Notes: generated from the letters alone by a model not told the origin. A DNA stretch of 64,000 bases from Pseudolabrys sp. Root1462 (GCF_001426945.1 NZ_LMFS01000001.1:2748922-2812921), one strand, 5' to 3'. Positions 24,393 through 33,773 are shown, counted from the stretch's first letter. A program made the numbers and translations.

Positions 24393-26618
24393 ATGGCCGA
24401 CCGCGAGGTAATTTCTACACCCTTGCTCATCACGGCACCGCAGTGGCGGCAGATCGTCAACAGCGCCACCGATACCGCCATCATCACCACCGATCCCGAC
24501 GGAAAGGTGACGAGTTGGAATGAGGGCGCGCGTCGCCTTCTTGGCTGGCAAGAGCTGGAGATGCTCGGCCAAAGCCTGGAACGCCTGTTTACCGACGAAG
24601 ACCTGCAGAACGGCACGCTGGCGCGGGAATTTCGCGACGCCGCAGACAACGGCCGCGGCGGCGGCGAAGAAGGTTGGCGCGTCCGCAAGGACGGCGCGCG
24701 CCTGTGGGCGACCGGCGAGATCACGCCCATCCTCAGCGAGGGCGGCGACATCATCGGCTACGTCAAGATTCTGCGCGACCGTACGCAACGCCGCGAAGCC
24801 GAAGAAAGCCTTCGCGACGAACGGCGCGCGCTGGAAATCCTCAACCGTGCCGGCTCGGCGCTTGCGCTCGAGAACGATCTGCAGCGCGTTGTGCAAATTG
24901 TGACCGACGCGGGCGTCGAACTGTCCGGGGCCGAGTTCGGTGCCTTCTTCTACAATGTCACCAACGACAACGGCGAGAGCTACATGCTCTATACGCTGTC
25001 GGGCGCGCCATTCGAGGCTTTTTCGAAATTTCCGATGCCGCGCAACACGGCCATCTTCGCGCCGACCTTCAACGGCGAAGGCATCCTGCGCTCCGACGAC
25101 ATCACGAAGGACCCACGCTACGGCCGCAACACGCCGCGCAAGGGCATGCCCGAGGGCCATTTGCCGGTCCGCAGCTACCTTGCGGTGCCGGTGAAGTCGC
25201 GCTCCGGTGATGTGATCGGCGGTCTGTTCTTCGGCCACGCGGCCACCGGTGTGTTCACCGAACGGGCCGAGCGCGGCATGGAGGGGCTTGCCGCCGAGGC
25301 CGCAGTCGCCATCGACAATGCCCGGCTGACGCGGTCGGCGCAGAGAGAAATCGACGTGCGCAAGCACGCCGAAGAAGCGCTTCGCGAACTGAACGCGACC
25401 TTGGAGCGCCAGGTCGCGGAGCGGACCGAGGAATTGCGGATCAAGGACGAAGCACTGCGCCAATCGCAGAAGATGGAAGCAGTCGGCCAACTTACAGGCG
25501 GCGTCGCGCACGATTTCAACAATTTGCTGCAGATCATCATCGGCAATCTCGAAACGCTTCAACGCACGGTGCCGGAGTCATCTGGCCGCATGCATCGGGC
25601 GGTGCAGAGCGCCATGAACGGCGCGCGGCGCGCTGCTTCGCTGACGCGGAGACTGCTCGCCTTCTCGCGGCGTCAGCCGCTTGATCCGAAGCCGATCGAC
25701 GTCAATGTTCTCGTCACAGGAATGTCGGAACTGCTGCACCGCTCGCTTGGCGAGACCATCGAGACCGAAACGGTGAGCGCCGCGGGCTTGTGGCGGGTCG
25801 AGGCCGACGCCAACGAACTCGAATCCACGATCCTCAATCTCGCCGTCAACGCCCGCGACGCCATGCAGACCGGCGGCCGCCTGACCATCGAAACCGCCAA
25901 CACCTATATCGACGAGGCCTATGCCGCCGGCCAGGCTGAAGTCACGCCCGGTCAATACGTTGCGATCTCGATTTCCGATACCGGCGAAGGCATGGACGCC
26001 GACACCATGGCGCGCGCCTTCGAGCCGTTCTTTACCACCAAGCCGGTCGGGCGCGGCACCGGTCTCGGCCTCAGCCAGGTTTACGGCTTCGTCAAACAGT
26101 CGGGTGGTCACGTCAAGCTGTACTCGGAGCCGGGTCAGGGCACGACGGTCCGCATCTATCTGCCGCGATGGGACGGAGACCTCGAGGTCGTCGAGCCGCA
26201 GCATGACACTCCCATCCCGGAAGGCGAGCGTGAGGAAACGATCCTCGTCGTCGAGGACGATGATGATGTGCGCGCGTTCTCGGTCGAATCGTTGCGCGAA
26301 CTGGGTTATCGCGTGGTCGAGGCCCATGACGGCGCCGCGGCACTTCGCCTGATCGAGCGTCAGCCGCGCATCGACCTACTCTTCACCGACGTGGTGCTGC
26401 CCGGCGGCATGACAGGCGCCCAGATCGCGGCGCAGGCCCGCGCCATGCGCACCGATCTCAAGGTGCTCTTCACCACCGGCTATGCGCGCAACGCCATCGT
26501 TCATCACGGCAGGCTGGACAAGGGCGTGCAGCTTCTGACCAAGCCCTTCTCGTTTAAGGATCTCGCGGCCAAGGTCCGTGACATTCTCGATGGCACGGGC
26601 AGATCGGCAGAATCGTGA
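24393..26618 (+). CDS. PAS-GAF hybrid sensor histidine kinase with C-terminal receiver
   Basis: 741 residues, no membrane segment, so cytosolic. Domains in order: PAS (about 15-140, WRQIVNSATDTAIITTDPDG), GAF (about 150-310), coiled linker (315-355), HisKA with His373 in GGVAHDFNN, the HATPase catalytic domain (ILNLAVNARDAM, SDTGEGMD, GRGTGLGLSQVYGFVKQSGG), and a receiver domain with phospho-acceptor Asp666 (LLFTDVVLPG) and a late Lys in LLTKPFSFKDL. No separate DNA-binding response regulator is nearby, so the output passes to an unlinked partner. PAS and GAF suggest light, redox or small-ligand sensing; no cofactor-binding Cys of a LOV or phytochrome type is evident. Confidence 0.93.
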   Translation: MADREVISTPLLITAPQWRQIVNSATDTAIITTDPDGKVTSWNEGARRLLGWQELEMLGQSLERLFTDEDLQNGTLAREFRDAADNGRGGGEEGWRVRKDGARLWATGEITPILSEGGDIIGYVKILRDRTQRREAEESLRDERRALEILNRAGSALALENDLQRVVQIVTDAGVELSGAEFGAFFYNVTNDNGESYMLYTLSGAPFEAFSKFPMPRNTAIFAPTFNGEGILRSDDITKDPRYGRNTPRKGMPEGHLPVRSYLAVPVKSRSGDVIGGLFFGHAATGVFTERAERGMEGLAAEAAVAIDNARLTRSAQREIDVRKHAEEALRELNATLERQVAERTEELRIKDEALRQSQKMEAVGQLTGGVAHDFNNLLQIIIGNLETLQRTVPESSGRMHRAVQSAMNGARRAASLTRRLLAFSRRQPLDPKPIDVNVLVTGMSELLHRSLGETIETETVSAAGLWRVEADANELESTILNLAVNARDAMQTGGRLTIETANTYIDEAYAAGQAEVTPGQYVAISISDTGEGMDADTMARAFEPFFTTKPVGRGTGLGLSQVYGFVKQSGGHVKLYSEPGQGTTVRIYLPRWDGDLEVVEPQHDTPIPEGEREETILVVEDDDDVRAFSVESLRELGYRVVEAHDGAAALRLIERQPRIDLLFTDVVLPGGMTGAQIAAQARAMRTDLKVLFTTGYARNAIVHHGRLDKGVQLLTKPFSFKDLAAKVRDILDGTGRSAES

Positions 26619-26651
26619 CCGACGCCTCTCGGCCCGCGACAGGCGGCATAT

Positions 26652-26849
26652 ATGGCCAACATTTCACTTAGGATTCGTCTGTTCAACGAATCCTATCGTA
26701 TCGCCTGGCAACGGCTGACGATGAGCGACGAGAAGACGGCGCCCAGCGATCTCGCGGTCCGCCTGAGCGAAAACATCCAAGCCCTGATCAAGGCCGGTTA
26801 CGAGGATGTCGACGCCATTGTCGACGAGACCGTCAGGCGGATGAGCTGA
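26652..26849 (+). CDS. Possible small hypothetical protein
   Basis: Up to 65 residues if started at 26652, or 42 if started at the internal ATG at 26721 (MSDEKTAPSDLAVRLSENI). The second half is acidic, helical and has good coding bias, so the shorter form is the safer one. No strong ribosome site is visible for either. Unknown family. It follows the hybrid kinase by 33 bases. Confidence 0.35.
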   Translation: MANISLRIRLFNESYRIAWQRLTMSDEKTAPSDLAVRLSENIQALIKAGYEDVDAIVDETVRRMS

Positions 26850-26947
26850 AGGCCGGCTGTGTCCTGCCGAGCCTGTTTCGCGTGATATCGCAGCCTTGTT
26901 CTGTCGGCCGCTGACCGCGGCGGAACGCGGGGCCAAGAGTGGCGGCT

Positions 26948-29011
26948 TTAGTACGAAACCGAGGTCGTGAAAAACCAGCCCCCGCCGCGCGAGTCGCCCG
27001 CCACTTTGACCCGGTATTGTCCCGTCAGGTCTATATAGGACGCAGGGCCTGAGTATTTGTCCTCCCGAAACCAGACCCTGATGTTGAGACCAACTCCCGC
27101 ACCAAGCGTGCTGGGGGTCGCGAGCAGAGAGTCATACGCTGTACCCGCCACCAGGAACGGCGTCGCGACAACGTTCTTGCTCGAGGCAGGAAGGCGAAAC
27201 GAATGGCCGAAGCGCAATTCGGCATTGGCAAGCGTTTCATGGACCTCCGTGAAGCGATCGACTTCTCCGTATATCTGCCAGTATCGCCAGTGCTCCGCGT
27301 CGTAGCGCAGCTCTCCTCCCTCTCCTTTTGAATAGGCGAGTCGGAAGAGCCAGTCGTGCCGGGCGGCGTCGCCAAGAGGAACGAGGCGGCTCGCCTCGAG
27401 GATCAGATTGTGCTCGGCCAGAGGCTTCCATCGAGCGCCGACGCTGCCCTGGATCGTCTTGGAGCCAGTGGCGCCGCCGCTGCCATCGTAGAGTGTCTCG
27501 AACGCGCGCACGAATAACTCGACGGTCTGGCCATTGCGGTTACCAATGACGGGCGGCCGCCAGTAGATCTCGCCTCCGACCTGGAGCGTATTGGCGCCAG
27601 AACCTGGTATCGAAAAACCGGGATTGCTCCCGATTCCGATCGGCCCATAGATCATCGACGCATAGGCGCCCCAGGTGCGGCTGGTATTCGAAACGTCACG
27701 GCGGATTTCGAGCAGGCGCTGCGGCGTCAGATCGATAATACCATCCGCGTGAGCGTCGATCGCCCTGCGAAACAGGCTTTCCGCCCGCGCATTATCGAAA
27801 CGTCGTTTGGCGACATAAGCCGCGTCGAGCAGCGCGTTGCCTCTCAGCGCTCCAGCGTGGTCCGCGCGCGAGAAGTAATCATCCGCCGTGGCGTCGTCGC
27901 CGACCTGGTTTGCCAGATACGCGATCTCGAGCGGCTTCATATCCGCCAACTCACCGGACGCCATCGCGGCGGAAAACCGGCTTTGCGCTTCGCCGTTGCG
28001 CCCGAGGGCGACGAGTGCGGAAATGGCACCGCGGGTCATAGCGGCGCGCTCGGTTCTATTCCGGGCGCCCGGCCGCGCCAGCGTGAACGCTGCCAGCGCT
28101 TCGTCCTGGCGGCCCAGCGCCTGAAGCGCGAAACCCCGCCGAGCTACGACGTCGTAGCCCCGCTCCCCTGCCAGAGGCTGCAAGACTGCGAGCGCGCGGG
28201 CCGGCTGTTTGGCCGAAAGCGCGGCGTCCGCCAAGGAGAGACGTGCGGTTCGCCGCTTGTCGGCCGCGAGACCCGGCTCTCGCAAGGCTCGCGACAAGTC
28301 ATCCATGGCCGGGCCGAAGCGACCAAGACGTTGACGCAGATAACCGCGCTGCAGCCGCAGTTCGGCGGAGCCCGCGTTAGCAGCCAGGCCCTCGGTCGCC
28401 GCACTTTCTGCCTCCGCAACGCGACCCGCCGCCGCCAACGCATTGACCAGCAGCAGCCAGTATTCCGGTTTGCCGGGGGCAAGCGCCACGGCGCGCCGGC
28501 CGCTCGCAACAGCAGCGGCATAGTCTTTCCGAGCGAAAGCCTTGTAGCCAGCGTCGGCGGCCGTGAATGCCTCGTCGACGCCCGCGGCCGGAGTTGCTAT
28601 CCGCGAGGCCAACCGATCGCGGATGCTGCGCAGTTCATTGACGCCGACGTTCGCAGCGATCGCCTGATCCGCGGCAGCAATAGCGCCCGGCAGATCGCCC
28701 GCGGCAGCCAGTGAATTCACCAGAAGAATGCGAAGCTGCGGCAGATCCGGCCGCAGCGCCACCGCTCCCCGTGCCGACTCGACGGCCTGCCGATAATCTC
28801 GAGCTTCGTAAGATCGATACGCGCGGTCGGCGAGCGTCCATGCGGGGCCGGAAAGCTCCTCCAATTGCGCAAGAGCCGGATAAGGACAAATCGCGACAGT
28901 CCAAATAACGATCGCGCCTGCGAGGTCACGCCAGCGGCAAAATGAAACCAGTTTTGTGAACGGGGCGCCGACGTGCGGGGGCCAAAGCGGATCGGGACAT
29001 TGGGCAACCAT
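26948..29011 (-). CDS. NfrA/BcsC-like outer-membrane export protein (TPR + beta-barrel)
   Basis: 687 residues. An N-terminal hydrophobic segment ending ALAQ (about residues 30-49) acts as signal. Residues 50-430 are TPR-type repeats (AYRSYEARDYRQAVESARGA, then GYKAFARKDYAAAVASGRRA and further copies). From about 440 to the end is a beta-barrel with alternating residues and a terminal aromatic (VSY). This is the layout of NfrA and BcsC, the outer-membrane part of synthase-dependent polysaccharide export; the C-terminal part resembles the NfrA_C domain. It is the last gene of the operon, 87 bases after the glycosyltransferase. It should guide the polymer through the periplasm and across the outer membrane. 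Confidence 0.82.
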   Translation of the reverse strand: MVAQCPDPLWPPHVGAPFTKLVSFCRWRDLAGAIVIWTVAICPYPALAQLEELSGPAWTLADRAYRSYEARDYRQAVESARGAVALRPDLPQLRILLVNSLAAAGDLPGAIAAADQAIAANVGVNELRSIRDRLASRIATPAAGVDEAFTAADAGYKAFARKDYAAAVASGRRAVALAPGKPEYWLLLVNALAAAGRVAEAESAATEGLAANAGSAELRLQRGYLRQRLGRFGPAMDDLSRALREPGLAADKRRTARLSLADAALSAKQPARALAVLQPLAGERGYDVVARRGFALQALGRQDEALAAFTLARPGARNRTERAAMTRGAISALVALGRNGEAQSRFSAAMASGELADMKPLEIAYLANQVGDDATADDYFSRADHAGALRGNALLDAAYVAKRRFDNARAESLFRRAIDAHADGIIDLTPQRLLEIRRDVSNTSRTWGAYASMIYGPIGIGSNPGFSIPGSGANTLQVGGEIYWRPPVIGNRNGQTVELFVRAFETLYDGSGGATGSKTIQGSVGARWKPLAEHNLILEASRLVPLGDAARHDWLFRLAYSKGEGGELRYDAEHWRYWQIYGEVDRFTEVHETLANAELRFGHSFRLPASSKNVVATPFLVAGTAYDSLLATPSTLGAGVGLNIRVWFREDKYSGPASYIDLTGQYRVKVAGDSRGGGWFFTTSVSY

Positions 29012-29098
29012 AAAACCCTGCCTGGACCGAGGAAGAGGCGATCCTAGTCCAGACGCAACCCGCGCTTCCTACCCTATAATACCAACTCGCATCATCCG

Positions 29099-30541
29099 CT
29101 AAACAGGATAGGTATGCATCGTCTTGTCCCAGACGATTTGCCGCCCGGTAACTTTGTGCCGCACGAATATGTACACGGCACGCGCGGTCGCAAAATAGTT
29201 CAGGAAATTCGACACGATCATGCGCGGGCCAGCCATAAGGCCGTTCGCCAAGCCGTAGATACTCGCCGTAAAGAAGGTTCTCTGAAGGATGCGATTGAAC
29301 AAAAAGAAAAGATTGAAGCCAAGCAACATTCGATATGTATCTGTATCGAGCCACTTGTACTGCAACACCTGATCGCTCGGAAACAGATGAAACAGAAAGT
29401 GCAGGACGATCAGGTTCAACATCACGAAATAAGCCAGCAGCGCCGCCGGCGCGGTGATCAGGCTCTTACGGTCGCGCAAGAAGAAATACTTGGCGCCGGC
29501 GCCGCCGATCCACCCATGCTGCGACCACCCCTGGAACACGATGCCGATCAACCAGCGCGCCCTTTGCCGGTACGCCGCCCGGAAGTCTGACGGAAACAAT
29601 TCGCGGGTCGCGATCGGCAAGCGCTTTTCCACGCGAATCGGCTGCCCCGCCTCGTCCAGCGTCTCGATGGTAAAAGCGATAGGAAATCGAACAAAGACTT
29701 CCCGCATCTGCAACTTGCTGAGCCGAAACGCGATGTCGTAATCCTCGGTCAGGCTTGCCGTAGAAAATATCTCCCCCTTCCGCTCGTCGCGCAGCGCGCC
29801 AATCGCACGGCGACTGAAGCACGCCGACACGCCGGCACAGGGTACGACACCGGTTATGCTCTCACGAACAACGAGGTCCTTCGAATGCCATTCGGCAAAC
29901 TCGTCCATATAAGTGCCGGCGACGAAGTGATGCAGCTCGCGCGGAAATGAATAGACCGGCAACTGGATGAGATCCATCCGATCCAGCAAATAGTTGAAAA
30001 GCAGAAGCTCATAGGGATGGATCACGTCTTCGCTGTCGTGCAACGCAATGCCGACAAACTCCATATTGGCGTTTCGTTCGAATTCGACGATCTTGGCCAT
30101 GACGATATTGAGGCAGTCCGCTTTGTTTGTCGGACCGGGCCACGGCACGACGGCCATGGTGACGTTCGGCACAACTGCCGCCGCGGCGCTGACTTCGGCG
30201 ATTGTTTCCGGATCGTTCTGGTAGACGCCGACGAAGAACCGATAATTCCTGTAGCGCAACGACTTGTAGTTTGTTTTCAGCATCGCCTGGATGACATCGT
30301 GTTCCATCCAGGCCGGCACCATGATCGCGATCGGCCGCTCGGCTTTGGCTTCCAGCACTTCGACCTTGAGCGCGGGATACTGCGATTTGATCCAGTACCA
30401 GCGGTAAAGCTCGCGCAGCCAGTACCAACAATCGATGAAGAGGTCGTCAAGGCTGACGATCAATATAACGACCGTCATGCCATAGGTCAGGATCTCAGCG
30501 ACCTCCTGGTAAACGACGAGGGTATAAAGGAACTGATTCAT
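29099..30541 (-). CDS. NfrB-like processive family 2 glycosyltransferase
   Basis: 480 residues. An N-terminal membrane segment (about 15-32) is followed by a cytosolic GT2 domain with IMVPAWMEHDVI, NKADCLN, the HDSEDV metal site, TEDYD base motif and QRARW (the processive-polymerase signature), then at least three C-terminal membrane segments. It polymerises an activated sugar while pushing the chain across the inner membrane. Escherichia coli NfrB has an extra C-terminal c-di-GMP-binding module; nothing follows the last membrane segment here except about 20 residues. It overlaps the BcsB-like gene by four bases (ATGA). GC is clearly lower than in neighbouring backbone genes. Confidence 0.85.
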   Translation of the reverse strand: MNQFLYTLVVYQEVAEILTYGMTVVILIVSLDDLFIDCWYWLRELYRWYWIKSQYPALKVEVLEAKAERPIAIMVPAWMEHDVIQAMLKTNYKSLRYRNYRFFVGVYQNDPETIAEVSAAAAVVPNVTMAVVPWPGPTNKADCLNIVMAKIVEFERNANMEFVGIALHDSEDVIHPYELLLFNYLLDRMDLIQLPVYSFPRELHHFVAGTYMDEFAEWHSKDLVVRESITGVVPCAGVSACFSRRAIGALRDERKGEIFSTASLTEDYDIAFRLSKLQMREVFVRFPIAFTIETLDEAGQPIRVEKRLPIATRELFPSDFRAAYRQRARWLIGIVFQGWSQHGWIGGAGAKYFFLRDRKSLITAPAALLAYFVMLNLIVLHFLFHLFPSDQVLQYKWLDTDTYRMLLGFNLFFLFNRILQRTFFTASIYGLANGLMAGPRMIVSNFLNYFATARAVYIFVRHKVTGRQIVWDKTMHTYPV

Positions 30542-32388
30542 TTGCCGTCGGTGCGCCTGTGACGGTCGAACATCGCCTTGAGAATGGCGCGGCTGCTCAG
30601 AATCAGGCTCACAAGGGCAAGGCCAACGAGCCAGAACGCGATACCGGCTTTGCTGGAGATGCTCTGCCAGAGCGACCAGGCCTGCGTGCCGATCGAGGGA
30701 CCCTCATGCGTGGCAGTGTTCTGCCAGACGACCCCGCTATTGGCCACCAACGCTTTCGATCCCTCGCCAAGGTACAGTGCCCGCGGCTGCGGGATGTCCT
30801 GGACATCGCTCAATTGCACAAGCAGTGTGCGGCCACCGTCATCCGCCGACAGGACGGCGAGCGGCGAATTGACTTCGTAGCGGAGCTCTCGCGCTGCGAT
30901 CTGATCCGCCATGGTAAGGGTGAGCCCCGCGGGCCCGACGACCTCGAAGCGGATCGTTCCGGTGTCGCTCGGCGATGATGGCGTTCCGAACGCAACGGAA
31001 AGCTTTCTCGCCTGCGTTCCAAGCGACGCCAGTATCTTCGATGAGAGCCGCAGAAACGGACCGATAACGTTTGCGTCTGCAGCGCCCGCGGGAAGAACGA
31101 CCAGCCCCTCAACAGCGAATGCATTGGCTACGCCGACGAAGCCGTTCCCCTTGCTGTCGCCGAGATTCAACCCTGAACCGGGCAATATCTGTGCCGCCTG
31201 CCCCCGGTCTGTCGCCGCACAATAGATTTTGCCGGCGGCCCGCTCGATTGTCACCCGCAACGTATTTGAAAACCGCAGCAGAGATTCCGGCAGGTTGACG
31301 GAGATATCTCCTTGGCCGGGTTCAGGCCGCGTAGCGCCGACGATCTGATCGTTGAGGTACATCGTTAGAATGGGATTCTCTCCCGACCAATCCGGCGCAA
31401 TGAAGAACTTGAGTAGTGCGCTTTCCGGCAATCTGCCGTTGCTGGTCACAAGCGGAAAATTCAGACGCCACTCGCCAAAGCGTTTGATTTGCTGCGCCGA
31501 CGGCAGAACCGGGAATGCGCGAAAGTGTTCCTCCGTCGGCTGGTCCTTCACCGGCCCTTGGGAGGCCACCACCTTCCCTCCCACCAGCGCGCCGGGCGCC
31601 ACCTGCAGCATACGCTCGAATGCCGTGAAATCGGCGGCCGGATCGACCACGATGTCGACCCTGTTGCCATCGCGCTCGATCCGGACCGACGGTGAACCTG
31701 CCGTCGCTTCCTGGACAGGTGCGATGCGGACCGCCACTGCGTCTGCGCCCCGCATGGTCTCAAAACGAGGTTCCCGCCCTTGACCCATCAGAAGCGTGCC
31801 GACACGAAGTGCGGTTGCGGCAATCTCCGGCGTAACGGCCTGCTGCGCGGGCAGAAGCACCAGCGCGCGGTACGGTAACAAAGCGATAGCATCGGCGACC
31901 GAATTGACACGACCAATATCGACATCAAAGGCTATACGGCTCGTCGGCGCGACCGTGACCGAATTGGCGAGATCGACATCGTCGCTGCATGAATCGGCAT
32001 CGGTCCGCAGGTCGGCATCGAACCGAATGTTCAGTGCATCGACACCGTTGAGTCTTTCGGAGCCCAGTGCGATCGTGCGTTGAAACGGGGTGGCGCCGCT
32101 TGTGGCATTTAATCCGAGCGCGTCGACCGGCCGGCCGTTCAAGTCAACGCCGAAGCTGCCATGCCGCAATGTCGGCGTGCTGGATTGCCCGTCAATTGTG
32201 AGGCGCCCATTGGTGATCGGCACATTTCGTGGCAGCGCGACATAGACACTCGAGGTCGCCTGGCCGCGGAGAACAACGCCATCGGGGAAGCCGCGCTCAC
32301 CCACGGTCGTCTCGATCGTCACCGGCTGCGCCTGAGCGCTTCCTGTCAGCAAAGCGACAACGATCGCGGTCTGCGCTAAATTCTTCAC
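30538..32388 (-). CDS. BcsB-like periplasmic polysaccharide synthase subunit
   Basis: 616 residues. Signal peptide (about 1-20, ending AQAQP), a large periplasmic region of beta-sandwich and alpha/beta type, and one C-terminal membrane anchor (about 580-602, AFWLVGLALVSLIL). This is the arrangement of BcsB, which caps the cellulose synthase channel. Weak family features are FPLVTSNGRL and the periplasmic repeats before the anchor. The GTG start at 32388 overlaps the wecB stop (GTGA). It should receive the chain from the NfrB-like enzyme and hand it to the TPR domain of the NfrA-like protein. Confidence 0.8.
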   Translation of the reverse strand: MKNLAQTAIVVALLTGSAQAQPVTIETTVGERGFPDGVVLRGQATSSVYVALPRNVPITNGRLTIDGQSSTPTLRHGSFGVDLNGRPVDALGLNATSGATPFQRTIALGSERLNGVDALNIRFDADLRTDADSCSDDVDLANSVTVAPTSRIAFDVDIGRVNSVADAIALLPYRALVLLPAQQAVTPEIAATALRVGTLLMGQGREPRFETMRGADAVAVRIAPVQEATAGSPSVRIERDGNRVDIVVDPAADFTAFERMLQVAPGALVGGKVVASQGPVKDQPTEEHFRAFPVLPSAQQIKRFGEWRLNFPLVTSNGRLPESALLKFFIAPDWSGENPILTMYLNDQIVGATRPEPGQGDISVNLPESLLRFSNTLRVTIERAAGKIYCAATDRGQAAQILPGSGLNLGDSKGNGFVGVANAFAVEGLVVLPAGAADANVIGPFLRLSSKILASLGTQARKLSVAFGTPSSPSDTGTIRFEVVGPAGLTLTMADQIAARELRYEVNSPLAVLSADDGGRTLLVQLSDVQDIPQPRALYLGEGSKALVANSGVVWQNTATHEGPSIGTQAWSLWQSISSKAGIAFWLVGLALVSLILSSRAILKAMFDRHRRTDGK

Positions 32389-33599
32389 GGTTGGCCCTCT
32401 ACAATTTCGACCGCGCCCGGCCTCAAATAGTTGCGTTCGATTTTCGAATTCTGATCCGGCACCAATCGTAGGCGCATGGCATCGACGATCCGTTCTCCCG
32501 CGTGACCGTCGCCATAGGGAAAGACCGAACGCGCCATGCGCCCGTAGGATTGTGGATCGTCATGGAGCTCCGAGACTGCACGCACGATGCGCCCGCGATC
32601 GGTACCGACGAGCTTCACGACGCCGGTGTCCAAAGCTTCCGGCCGCTCCGTCACTTCCCTGAGGACAAGAACGGGTTTGCCCAAAGCCGGCCCCTCCTCC
32701 TGCATCCCGCCGCTATCGGTCACCACCAGCCAGCTCGCCTGCATGGCGGCAACAAGCTGCGGATAGTTCTGGGGCTCGCTCAGGATGATGCGAGGATGTC
32801 CACCGAGAATACGTTCGGCGACGAGTTTGGTATTGGGATTGGGGTGCACCGGAAAGAAGATGGCAATGTCCGCATAGCGATCAACCACCTCGCGGAGCGC
32901 GAGAAATGCCTCCTCCAACGGCCGCCCATAATTCTCGCGGCGATGGGCGGTGAGAAGAATGGTTTTGTGCGATGTCGGAAAACCGGCCGGCAGATGCGGC
33001 TTGCGCGGGACCATCTCAAGCAAGGCGTCAATTACGGTATTGCCCGACATGATGCAGTCGGCACCACGAACGCCTTCGGCGGCCAGCGCGGCCATGGCTC
33101 TTGTAGTCGGCGCGCAGTGAAGTGAGGTCGCCAAAGCGACGGCTCGACGATTGAATTCCTCGGGGAACGGCGCGGTGATATCGTCGGTGCGCAGGCCTGC
33201 CTCGATGTGCACAAACGGAATGCGCCGATAGAACGCGACAATGCCGGCAGCCAGCACGGTAGTCGTGTCACCTTGCGCCACGACGCAGGATGGATTGAGG
33301 GCTTCCAGGCTTTGGTCGAGACCATCGATCGCGCGCGCCATCACCTCGGTGATTGAGCCGCGCGAGCGCACGATTTCGATGCGCTCGTCGATAGAGATGT
33401 CGAAATCCTTGATCGCCAGATCAAGCAGATGCGTATGCTGGCCGACGGCAATCACATGGGGCCGAGCCCACTCACTCGCTGCCAGACACCGAATGACCGG
33501 CGCCATCTTTATGACTTCTGGTCGCGTGCCCATGATACACGCGCAGAGGCGACGGGCCTGATGCGGGATGTCGGCATCGCGCCTTTGACGATCATGCAT
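32385..33599 (-). CDS. wecB: UDP-N-acetylglucosamine 2-epimerase, non-hydrolysing
   Basis: 404 residues, cytosolic. It interconverts UDP-GlcNAc and UDP-ManNAc. Hallmarks are GTRPEVIKMAPVIR, QGDTTTVLAAG, HIEAGLRT, LLTAHRRENYG and the C-terminal DSGGMQEEGPALGKPVLVLR. Its place as first enzyme gene of the cluster implies that the polymer contains ManNAc, as in the enterobacterial N4-receptor glycan that needs WecB, NfrB and NfrA. Starts at ATG 33599, 15 bases after the stop of a 52-residue membrane protein gene. Confidence 0.93.
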   Translation of the reverse strand: MHDRQRRDADIPHQARRLCACIMGTRPEVIKMAPVIRCLAASEWARPHVIAVGQHTHLLDLAIKDFDISIDERIEIVRSRGSITEVMARAIDGLDQSLEALNPSCVVAQGDTTTVLAAGIVAFYRRIPFVHIEAGLRTDDITAPFPEEFNRRAVALATSLHCAPTTRAMAALAAEGVRGADCIMSGNTVIDALLEMVPRKPHLPAGFPTSHKTILLTAHRRENYGRPLEEAFLALREVVDRYADIAIFFPVHPNPNTKLVAERILGGHPRIILSEPQNYPQLVAAMQASWLVVTDSGGMQEEGPALGKPVLVLREVTERPEALDTGVVKLVGTDRGRIVRAVSELHDDPQSYGRMARSVFPYGDGHAGERIVDAMRLRLVPDQNSKIERNYLRPGAVEIVEGQP

Positions 33600-33614
33600 C
33601 TATCTGTCGATTCA

Positions 33615-33773
33615 CTATCGGCCTGCTACGAATGCCGTGGCGAAGAACGACATTCCGAGACCCACACCAATGCCAATGAACGCACCGGCATGCCCTGCCG
33701 ACCACGCGCCGAGAAGCCCCAGCAATATGGCGAAGACAAACCCGATAAACGTGAGCATGACGGCAACGGGCAT
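33615..33773 (-). CDS. 52-residue membrane protein heading the polysaccharide operon
   Basis: The frame from ATG 33773 reads MPVAVMLTFIGFVFAILLGL, then a Gly-rich hydrophobic second half ending FVAGR and a stop at 33615. It is almost all hydrophobic, two membrane helices separated by GAWSAGHAG. GAGAG precedes the ATG at a suitable distance. It ends 15 bases before wecB and is on the same strand. Short membrane proteins often tune membrane synthases, but no function can be assigned. The frame is shorter than usual gene-calling limits. Confidence 0.6.
   Translation of the reverse strand: MPVAVMLTFIGFVFAILLGLLGAWSAGHAGAFIGIGVGLGMSFFATAFVAGR

Noticed and set aside
26948-29011. Phage origin for the N4-adsorption-like (NfrA) gene
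   Set aside because: NfrA is a bacterial outer-membrane export protein that the phage uses as receptor; there are no phage structural, lysis or integrase genes nearby.
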